Positions 55,954 through 64,000 of a stretch of 64,000 nt of DNA are shown here, piece by piece. Location of the stretch: positions 806,001-870,000 of the forward strand of contig CM049993.1 in NCBI GenBank assembly GCA_016630955.3, given 5' to 3'. The notes under the pieces were generated by a model. The model saw nothing but the letters and a program-made list of their open reading frames with translations, had not been told where the DNA came from and searched no databases. A program made the position numbers and the translations under genes. Numbering within the stretch: the stretch's first letter is position 1; each line of letters opens with the position of its first letter. Origin of the DNA: Didymella arachidicola (Eukaryota > Ascomycota > Dothideomycetes > Pleosporales > Didymellaceae).

Positions 55954-58676
55954 TTAGTGGCTATCGTAAAGCGAGTCGTTGTCGTTGTTACCTCCAGCAG
56001 CGGCATGCTCAGCGGCTACCTGTTGTTGGAGGTGACTGTCATCCGGACCGTGCATCTCCTTCTCATCACCTGCCTCTGTGACTGACTCTTGCTCTCCTTC
56101 ATCTAATCCTTGCTCAACGGCTATAACTTCCATGCCCTCGTCTCCATGTTGCTCTTCGCCATTGCCGTCGCCTACTTCGACGATCTGCATTGCCTTCGCC
56201 TTCTCAGTAAGCTTCAGAGTGATGTCTTCAAACGCAGTGGGCTGCTGAACGACGAGCATATCCTTGGATCCCATCGATAGTAGCATAAGGAAGCCCTGAC
56301 AGGCGATCATCTTGCTGGTTTCGCGCGGTGGAAGGAGCTCTTCGAAAGTTACCTGCTCGACTTCGATAGCTCCGAGCTGGTCCTCGCCAGGCATCTCGAG
56401 TGGGTTGTCGATTGCATCATAGACCTTTTTCGCGATAGCTTCGGCGACGAAAGCAAAGAAGTTCTCGCCCTCCGCAGATAGGGCTTCGCGCACGCGTGGC
56501 GATGCTCGTAGAGCGCCCTCCTCAAGCTCAGCGATATCAGAGGTTGGAGCTGCGAAGGCAAAGTCGTCTCCACCGAGTGCATCGCTGCCAACACTCTGCA
56601 AGGCTTCGAACCGCCCTGTGCTATGGCGTAGAAGGGGTGAGGCAGAGACCATGCGACTTCCTGCTCGACTGCCTCGAAAGCCCTGCTCGCTCATCATGGT
56701 GACACGGCCACTGAGAGGAATCGCAGAGGAGCCACGTTTGGAAGCGCTGATGTTCCATGGCATAGCTGAGAAGATCTGCTGGTCGTCGAGGGCAGAGACT
56801 GCTTCTCGGGGAAGCTCGACCTCTTCGTCACCACCGAACATGAACAGCCCTTCGTCGTCGCCACGGGCAAGTTCTTGCTCGGGCTCGACAGTCTTCTGGC
56901 GCTTGTTATGTACCTTCCCTTGGTTGTTCTCATCGATAACACTGTCTCGCTTGCGCTTGGAGATGAGTTTGGGGTTCCGGCTCGCGCCAGTGAAGAGCTC
57001 GAACAGATTGTCGCCCATGAAGCCAGCCAGAGGACCTTGAGCAGCGAAGTAGTCACGCCCAAGGCCACCGATACCAGCACCCCATACGTAGTGCTCCGCA
57101 TTCTTCTTGGCTTGTTGCTGACCATACTTTCGTATTCTACCACGCGCTGCTTCCTTCATGTTACTGAGGTAATTTGCGTTCCAGGCAAGAATCTCGGTGT
57201 TGCTAAGCTCCAGTTTCCTGTCTTTCGGCAAAAGTTGGGTAGCCTTCTTCTTCCGGCGCAGTGGTGCAGCAACTGACGAGACCGATGCAATGATTTGTTC
57301 TGGATGCTCGTCGGGGTGCTGTTCCACAGCAGATGACATGGCCTGGACTTCTGGTAGATCGTCCCCATACATTGGCAGATCTAAGTCCATATGGTTGCCG
57401 ACAAGAACCTTAATGATGTGAGTAACATTCGGTAGAGACATCGTAGGAATTTTAGGAATGAGGGATTTGGGAGAAGATTGTGGGGATTAAGTGTCGAAAA
57501 AAGCCTTAAACCGAGGCAGTTTCTGCGCCGACACGATGTGGAAGTATAACTGCTTGGGTGAGGCTCAATGTGTGGGGATGATAAAATTGAACCAGGCCAG
57601 GTTCGAGAACGATGATTTGACAGGTAAGTAAAGAGGCGGTATATGTTCTGTGACAGATCACAGCGAAACTTACCTGTGCACCACCATGCTGTCCCTCCTC
57701 ATGTTCCTGTCTCACCCTTGCACTGACTCTAGTATCGCTGTGCATCGGCGCTCCTCCGGTAGCTGGGGCAGCCGTAGGTGTCTCTGGCGCACGCCGACCC
57801 GGAGTGGATTCGATAATGTCGCCGTCTTCGCCAAACACGAAGTCTGGCTCCTCGAAGCTGAGCAGGTGGTCAATGTCTAGCATGTTGTTATTGTCCTGAA
57901 TGCCATTGTCGCCCTCTAGGCCACCTCCTACCGGTCGATCTGGTGAGGAGCTAGGAAGGACGAGGCCATAGCCGCCAACGTGGGAAGATTGCGAGGACTG
58001 CTGTGAGCCGAAGGGTGTCAGAGTCTGGGACTCGCCGGAGCGTAGGTCTTCAGGGTTGCAGCCGAGACTAAGATCTGCGAGGAGCTCTGGAGGAGGAAGG
58101 GCGAAGTTCGGAAGGAAGTAAGGGTCGTCTTGAAGCATTAGTTGCTCGGGCCTTGACACGTTAGATTTATTTGTATGAAGAGGATTAAATGCTCACCTAG
58201 CTTTGCCTGCATCTGGATCGAGTGCACAGGTTTTCACTGAGCGCAGCATGAGCATCATGATGTTGTGTGCGCTCTGCGCATCTGCGAGGACGTAGCCGCA
58301 CTGCTGTAAGTATACACGAGATACACCGTATCTGCTCCTACATCAACGTCAACCGAATGCAGTAGAGCGAGTTTACTCACAACAAGTTGCCTTGCAGACG
58401 CAAAGCCATTGGCGCTACAGGATCCACAATAGTCTTGCAGGCTTTTGCAACATCGACGTCGAGCATCTGCTTGCGTGTGATCCTCTTTAGGCTGGATTTG
58501 GAGCCGAGTGTTGCAACGAGCCTGCAGTGGGTGAGCCGAACAGTCATGAGCGAACAAGCAATGGAACCTACCAGACTGTGGCCACACCATACTTGCGACT
58601 TGTTAAGACTGTGCTATCAGCTTTGCGGAGTTCCGAGAGTCTGATCCTTCAGCTCACCTTCGTGACTGTAAAACAT
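55954..58676 (-). CDS. REC8: Meiotic cohesin kleisin Rec8
   Basis: Six exons (58658-58676, 58572-58608, 58381-58521, 58197-58331, 57674-58151, 55954-57408) give 754 aa, and every junction keeps frame. The N-terminal Rad21/Rec8 domain is MFYSHEVLTSRKYGVATVW-LVATLG...MALRLQGNLLYGVSRVYLQQCGYVL (about 1-90), the Smc3-binding half. The middle is acidic and disordered with basic clusters (RRKKKATQ, KRKRDS), where separase sites are expected. A winged-helix-like region binding Smc1 lies at about 575-660 (ENFFAFVAEAIAKKVYDAI, VTFEELLPPRETSKMIACQGFLMLL). The last 90 residues are an unusual Glu/Gln-rich tail. Rec8 replaces Rad21 in meiosis. Rec8 is preferred over Rad21 from the N-terminus; the exon 5/6 junction is the least certain. 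Confidence 0.85.
57409..57673 (-). other. Long REC8 intron 5 (265 nt)
   Basis: The intron runs from GTAAGT after CAG at 57674 to an ATTAAG acceptor at 57409. An in-frame ATG at 57441 (MSLPNV) lies inside it and reads straight into exon 6, so a short N-terminally truncated product is conceivable. The acceptor is inferred from frame and a CTCAC branch-like sequence. Confidence 0.5.
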
Positions 58677-59157
58677 GGTGACGTCAAGACATAAAACAAC
58701 GCGATACAGACGTGATTAAGGAGCATAAAGAGCGCGGTGTACGCATAGGAAGAAGGGGTGGGTGATGAGGTGGAGGGGATGTGATGCGTAGGTGGGAAGT
58801 GGATCAAGCCTTGGCTACCACGAGGGCCGACGCGCTGACGGACGCGTCGTGAAGTGAGGATGAGAGGTGGTCGAACATACTCACAATGCAAAAGTGCACT
58901 ATGACTGAGATTCTTCAATTCATCATGTCGTAACACATGCCCTGCTATGCCTTTGTCTAACCTCTTGTGCAACGCCGGGTTCTCTGCACCATTGGGGTAA
59001 CGGCCTTCGATCAAGCTTGCCCTTCGCCTTACGGACGCGGCCCCTAGCCTTTGTAGCCTCTCGGGCTTCTGACTCAACTGCTCGAGCGTGCGAGCTCTGT
59101 CAAAGATAGCACGAATTTCAAAACACGTGCGAGAGACACTTCCAAAAATGTCTCCCC
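58677..59157. other. Intergenic, REC8 promoter and UBP6 3' flank
   Basis: A 480-bp spacer between two genes on the - strand. Only a motif-free frame of up to 142 codons on the same strand is visible. Confidence 0.4.
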
Positions 59158-61047
59158 CTAAGACATTTCCACATCCTCATCGACGGAAGGCAGGGGCACC
59201 GCACGGTACAAGAGAATTAGCGCCGAGTGACTTTGACCTTCACGAGTGTTAGCAGATAGCCAAGGGTCCCAGAAGTGCAATGCTTACCTCCGCCTGCCAA
59301 AGTCTGGATCCTCTCAGCCTCAACCTCAGACACCTTGTCATCGTTGAACCACCACCATTTGCCATCCTCCGCCTTCCTCTTGCCAGTTACAGGGTCCTTC
59401 GCGCCCTGCTTCTTGACGAACGAAGTGTAGTGACCGCTATCAGCGCTGGCGCCCTGATGTGTAATGACACCGCGAAGCTCGTACAGACCCGTCTGGTTGG
59501 CACCATCATCTGCAGCAAGCTCGGGGCTGACGAGCGAAAGCACCTCCTTCTTTGCAGCCAGGATCGACGCCGCGCGCTCGGCCTCAATCTGAGCGTCTGT
59601 CTTGTATTCAATCTCCTCTGCGGGCTCGGAGGGCTTGCTTGCCTCCTCTTTCTTATCCGCAGCTTCCTTCTTCTTCTGCAGGGGCTCCTTTTGCGTAAGC
59701 GGGTCGCTGTCGTTCTCCTCGCCGGCTTTCATGCGCTTCTGGCGCTTGCGAGCGCGCTCAACGTCCAGCTCCTCCTTGCGCACGTCGCGGATTTTGTCGC
59801 GCACGGGGATCAGCTGCTTCTTCAGTGTATCTGTGCAGAATTCTATCGCATCCAACTCGTCCGGGAACGTGACCTTTCGCATGATTTTGGCTTTCTTATT
59901 GGTGTCGCGACGCCAGTCGAAACGGACGAAGTGCACTGGCAGGTGTACAGGAAGTCTCGAAATCTTCGATGTCTTTGTGTAGACAGCGTTGCGGCCCAGC
60001 ACCTCGGAGTTTTTCTCAATCTGTTCTTTCAATCCCGCTATCAGGCCGTCTCGCAAGTGGTTTGTCTCGACGTTGATGTGGCAGTTGAGCTTCAGGAAAG
60101 TGTCCTCGCCAACGACAGGTTCCTCCCCCATCTCCTTCGCTGCAGGCTCGTCGCACTCCATAACGGTCTCGAACCTGCCAGCCATGTACTTGTCAATCCA
60201 CGAAACGTCCGCCTTCTTCTCTGCATCTGACTCGTTCTTTATCTGGAGCTTCTGTCGCAGCTGCGCGACAATCTGCGACCAAGCCTCCTCTGCATCCTGC
60301 TGGGCGTAACCGTGTCCATCCTTTGCTTTCTGCGCGAACTGTGGAAATGCGGTTCGAAGGGCGTTGAGGAACATGAGGGGAGGAAAACCTTGCTGGGTTT
60401 CGCCCATCTGCTTGAAAAGATCGCGGAGGGATCCTGTAAGATCCATGGAGGCACCAAGACCACCAAGACCGAGATGGCTGAGCGCGTTGGCTGAGCTAGA
60501 GGAACCGGCGCCGCTGTGTCAAGTTAGCATGTGAAATTTTCTCAGTGCAGGAAGCACTACCTGTCAGCATATCTGAGAAGCTCTTCCTGCAGCTCAGGGA
60601 CAGATCTCAGCACCTGAAGTGTCGAGTTCATGTAACATGTGTTGCCCAAGTTCTGCAGACCAGCTGGTGTGGCACCTTCCAGCTGAGCTGCCTCTGCCTC
60701 GTCCATGTCCTCCAAAAACTTGATCTTCTCCTTGGGCTTCTCGATGATATTTGTATTGTCGCCTGAAGGTGTACCCATCATCATGAGTGTTTGACCGGTT
60801 TTAAGGCCCAGTTTCAACATGTCTGCGTCATCCTTGAGTTGGCCGCCCTTGACGATAATCTTCTGGCGCTCGGGCTCAACACCGGTAATAGAGAAGAGTT
60901 GGTACTTGAACGTCTCGCCATTGGAGGTAGTATCGACCTCGACTTCGTGCTTCTTGCCCTGGTGCTTGACAATTACTGCAATCACCAGCGTTAGCTGTGG
61001 CGCTCAAAAGGAGCGTGTGGCTGCTGCTTACCTGGTATGGACGCCAT
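59158..61047 (-). CDS. UBP6: Proteasome-associated ubiquitin C-terminal hydrolase Ubp6/USP14
   Basis: Four exons (61032-61047, 60561-60975, 59288-60513, 59158-59237) give 578 aa. The introns are 56, 47 and 50 nt with GTAAGC or GTAGTG donors. The ubiquitin-like domain covers residues 1-75. The Cys box is GLQNLGNTCYMNSTLQ (C119) and the His box GHYTSF (H505), followed by KWWWFNDDKVSEV. The final exon ends with LAGGGQSHSALILLYRAV. This is the Ubp6/USP14 layout: the UBL docks on the proteasome lid or base and the USP domain trims ubiquitin chains. A Lys/Glu-rich insert around 380-440 is longer than in yeast. The gene is complete and divergent from ARPC4, with 256 bp between start codons. Confidence 0.95.
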
Positions 61048-61303
61048 ATTGAGCCACTATGATACCGTGTATGAAGTGTGTATTAGAGACCTGTGGCGGT
61101 GGTAATGTTTATAAGGAGGTCGCGGGGCAAAAGTATGGCAGAGCGCCGAAGCATGAGGAAGGTACCGCCAAGCGCCACATCCCTGCATCCCCAGCTTCAC
61201 CGAGCGCCCCGCCGTAGGTACCGCATCACTCCGTGTTGGCATGTCATAGTCCCGACTGCAGCTCAATTCACCGCGCCAGGGCTGACCGCAAGCTCCCTAA
61301 ACC
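61048..61303. promoter_or_regulatory. Bidirectional promoter between UBP6 and ARPC4
   Basis: A 256-bp GC-rich gap separates two divergent start codons. It must contain both core promoters. TTATAAGG at about 61110 is a possible TATA-like site. Confidence 0.55.
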
Positions 61304-61931
61304 ATGGTAGGACAGCTTGGCGCATTGTACGCATTTGTCCTGCGCACCGTACTGACAGTCGCAGTCGCAGTCCCTCCGCCCATATCTGCAGTGCGTGCGC
61401 ACCTCCCTCACGGCCGCCATCTCGCTGTCCAACTTCGCCTCGCAAGCCTCGGAACGACACAATGTACCTGAGATCGAAGCTGCTTCGTCGCCGGAAGTCA
61501 TTCTGAACCCCCTTACCGTCTCGCGCAACGAGAACGAACGCGTTCTCATCGAGCCTAGTATTAACAGTGTCCGAATAAGCATCAAGATCAAGCAGGCAGA
61601 CGAGATTGAGCACATATTGGTTCACAAGTTCACACGATTCTTGCAGCAAAGAGCAGAGAGCTTTGTCATTTTGAGGAGAAAACCAATCAAGGGATATGAC
61701 ATCTCGTTCTTGATCACCAACTTCCACACCGAGGAGATGTTGAAGCACAAGCTGGTGGACTTCATTATCCAATTTATGGAGGAGGTCGACAAGGAAATCT
61801 CAGAGATGAAGCTCTTTGTAGGGTTCCCTATGGCTTGTTGCACATTATCAGCTGTATCAAAGCTAACATTCGTCCAGTTGAATGCGAGAGCACGTTTCGT
61901 CGCCGAGTCTTTCCTTACACCTTTCGATTAA
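61304..61931 (+). CDS. ARC19: Arp2/3 complex subunit 4 (p20/ARC19)
   Basis: Three exons (61304-61306, 61365-61817, 61878-61931) give 169 aa. The first coding exon is just ATG; splicing joins it to TCGCAGTCC to give the conserved MSQSLRPYLQ. The second intron (60 nt) is in frame and free of stops, but removing it restores EMKLF-LNARARFVAESFLTPFD, the invariant C-terminus. The residues RHNVPEIEA, NPLTVSRNE, KQADEIEHILVHKFTRFL and RRKPIKGYDISFLITNFHTEEM are nearly identical across eukaryotes. The subunit holds the Arp2/3 complex together for branched-actin nucleation at endocytic patches. The gene is complete. An alternative acceptor 6 nt downstream would drop Ser-Gln. Confidence 0.97.
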
Positions 61932-62472
61932 GCGTCCTGTAGCGAGCAATGTACAGACTGGGATTGGAACAGTGGAAGGAACCCACCCAGATGGAGAGCT
62001 CCAGGGTCGACCACAGCTCCGCTTTGGCAGGCAGACAACAAAAGCACAACATAGACAGCCATTCTGCCACACGTGGCTGCCGCCACATAACAATGAATGC
62101 TCAACTGAACAACTGTTACGCTCCCAATTACAATCACGGACTCTACGTGCTAGCTAGTCTCCGTGGCTTGAGACACTATTGCTAGAGAGAGTCGGAAGAA
62201 ACCTCCACTGAACTCGTACTGCCTGCCATGTCCTGGGTGTGCCTAACATGCATCGAACGCAAATATAGTTTGTGATGCACGCGACTGATCAGTGACGGGA
62301 ATAGACTTTCAGGTTACGGGCTTGTACGCTCTATTCTTGCACCTCACATGCCTACAGCACAGAAGAACAGCAAAATAATGTTGGACGCTATTTTCATAGT
62401 CTCATTTCAGGGTAATTCCCGTGTACGGCTAATTTTCCCATCCAAGATGTCCAAACTCCTTCCTTGAGGTGT
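61932..62472. other. Convergent intergenic, ARPC4 and peroxiredoxin 3' flanks
   Basis: A 540-bp gap between two gene ends. Nothing recognised beyond short shadow frames. Confidence 0.4.
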
Positions 62473-63095
62473 CTACAACTTGGCGAGGACGGCCTCAGCA
62501 CCAGAGACGGTAACCTGACCAGGGTTGCTCTCGTTCTCAGCATAAGTGACCTTGCCGTTGTCAAAGACGATAGCCCAGCGACCGTTCCTGTCGCCCATAC
62601 CAGCAGCCCAGCCATAGTTTTTCGAGAAGAAGGTCTTGGTGTCGCTTAGGAACAAGATGTCGTCGCCCTTGACGCCATTGACCTTGCCCCATGCGTTCAT
62701 GACCCAGGAGTCATTGGACGCGATCACGGCAACGACGTCGACGCCCTTACTCTTCAGCTCGGGAAGCTTCTGGATGTAGGGTGGCAGGTGGTGGGCTTGG
62801 CAGCCGGGGGTGAAGGCGCCGGGGACGGAGACCACGACGACCTTCTTGCCCGCCCATTCTTTCGAAGCGTCGTACTCCTGGGGAAGGCCGCAGGCGGTAG
62901 GGTCTGAGTCTGTGATGGGCGCCCACCTGGATGTGTCAGTATGGAACTACGGAGTAATAAAGGCAATGCTTTGTTGTTGCTCTGCATTTGAACAGCGTGC
63001 TCTACAGCGAGCACCTGCATGGACTGGTGGGAGAGGGGTACGTACTCGAACTTGACGCCCTCGGGCAGAGAGTCACCGACCTTGAGAGGAGCCAT
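62473..63095 (-). CDS. PRX5-type atypical peroxiredoxin (Asp f 3-like)
   Basis: Exons 63046-63095 and 62473-62926 flank a 119-nt intron (GTACGT..CAG, ACTGACA branch site), longer than most here, and give 167 aa. The start is MAPLKVGDSLPEGVKFEW. The peroxidatic cysteine is C59 in VPGAFTPGCQAHHLPPY; C29 (TACGLP) corresponds to the second conserved cysteine of the fungal Asp f 3 group. The protein reduces H2O2 and organic peroxides in the cytosol or peroxisome with thioredoxin-type reductants. No classic C-terminal SKL is present: it ends AKL, which resembles a peroxisomal PTS1 and could target part of the protein there. The gene is complete and near the window's right end. Confidence 0.93.
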
Positions 63096-64000
63096 TGTGA
63101 TTGAAAATGAGACTGGTATGGATTGAAAGGTGTTGGATTTGCTGTTGATGTTTCGAAAGACCTCCAAACGTATGGAGGGGCAGCTGCTTAAGCTGTAGCC
63201 CGGAGCTTCGTCGGCTTCGGATAGTGGATGGTGGGGCAGAATGACGAGCAACTCGGCGCGGTCCAACCGTATGGGTACTTGGGCGGCAGGGCTGTTTGAC
63301 AAATCATTCTGTCCTATCAAAGGGGGTCTTCTCGATTGTTCTTTGTTTTGTAAGCTATCGCTGTCTCGATGCGAGTGATGGGGCAAGTTGAGCCTCGGTC
63401 TCCGTAATGAATGGTCCGCTACAGTGACCCGAGCTCAACCGCGAGTTGGTGGACAATGGCACGTGAGTGGGTAACTTGCGCATAGGCGATGAATCCGAGT
63501 TTATCATCGCAAGCTCTTGTACTGTTGTACGGGCGTTGTCAGTAAGCGTGTAAGGCTCGTGTTGTGCAGGACAACTCCCAGGCGGCATGTTCTGTATGCT
63601 TAGTGATACGTCCTTGCATCGCATCTTACAGTGCACCTAGATCACGAAAGATGATAAAGCTTTTCTTTTGGGTTTTTGAGAACCATTAGCGCTTCCTTCC
63701 ACACCCAAAAAGACTCGGCCGAGTGATTGTGTCTCTTGCGCCGCCGTTCAATTGAGACTCGGTGGACGCCAACATCAAGAAGGCTCAAGACCTGTGGAAT
63801 CGCTAGTAAGCAGTAGCCTGCGCCTCGAATCGTGCTCGAGACTTGACGAAGACGACCAGAGACCCGCAGATGATCGATTAAGCGAAGTACTGCCTGCAAT
63901 ATACGCTTGCGCGATCTACCTTTCTGGAAGATACTGCAGCAATTGAGTGATTCTTAACCCAGAAGTAAGAGAAAGAAGAAGCTACAGTCTGCGGAAAAGA
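63096..64000. other. Right flank, peroxiredoxin promoter, no further gene seen
   Basis: About 900 bp with short frames on both strands and no recognised family, RNA gene or repeat. A gene may begin beyond the window. Confidence 0.4.

Noticed and set aside
57506..58159. Separate 217-aa gene upstream of the REC8 C-terminal frame
   Set aside because: Its last 55 codons read through a GTAAGT donor. Splicing at both ends connects it to the N-terminal and C-terminal kleisin parts, so it is an exon of REC8.

Overview
The window looks like nuclear DNA of a filamentous ascomycete, most likely a plant-associated member of the Dothideomycetes. Protein-coding genes lie on both strands, and most are broken by introns of about 45-63 nt with GT..AG ends and CTRAC-type branch sites. 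The gene content is typical of Pezizomycotina: PRM1, MNN11, a CYP52-like P450, secreted pectinases and a Fot1/pogo-type transposon. No operons, CRISPR arrays or convincing tRNA or rRNA genes were seen. The class-level assignment is inference.

Layout: 0.3-2.6 kb, mitochondrial permuted GTPase GEP3 (+). 2.8-3.9 kb, mannosyltransferase MNN11 (-), head to head with mannose-6-phosphate isomerase (+, 4.8-6.2 kb). 6.6-8.1 kb, F-box-like protein (+), convergent with a CYP52-like P450 (-, to 9.8 kb). 11.3-12.4 kb, an unknown protein (-) with a probable 5'-leader intron and uORF. 15.2-17.4 kb, PRM1 (+). 18.9-22.4 kb, VPS39/VAM6 (+), with a decanucleotide repeat inside one intron and a GC-AG intron. 24.0-27.2 kb, two secreted pectinases, GH28 and PL1 (+). 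27.3-29.4 kb, an apparently intact Fot1/pogo transposon with perfect 44-bp terminal inverted repeats and TA flanks. 29.5-30.8 kb, a decayed amino-acid/GABA permease. 31.1 kb, a small coiled-coil protein. 32.2-32.9 kb, RPS8. 33.6-34.8 kb, a luciferase-like monooxygenase. 36.1-36.7 kb, a small membrane protein. 37.2-38.8 kb, a disordered protein (-). 41.5-42.6 kb, a D-threonine-aldolase-like enzyme (-). 43.1-45.9 kb, a GT2 cellulose/mixed-linkage-glucan synthase-like enzyme (-). 48.6-50.0 kb, a membrane-anchored GH16 glucanase (-). 52.4-53.0 kb, an Mpv17/PMP22 protein (-). 56.0-58.7 kb, meiotic kleisin REC8 (-). 59.2-61.0 kb, UBP6 (-), divergent from ARPC4 (+, 61.3-61.9 kb). 62.5-63.1 kb, a PRX5-type peroxiredoxin (-).

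Functional links: MNN11 and phosphomannose isomerase share one intergenic promoter region and supply the same cell-wall mannan pathway. The GT2 synthase and the GH16 enzyme may act on the same wall glucan. The GH28/PL1 pair would attack pectin, and lies beside the transposon and the dead permease. UBP6 and ARPC4 share a 256-bp promoter. Long gene-poor stretches (12.5-15.2, 38.8-41.4, 45.9-48.6, 50.0-52.4 and 53.0-55.9 kb) hold nothing I can identify apart from an 80-bp foldback near 41.05 kb.

Gene models were built by hand from splice signals and family knowledge. No search or alignment was run.
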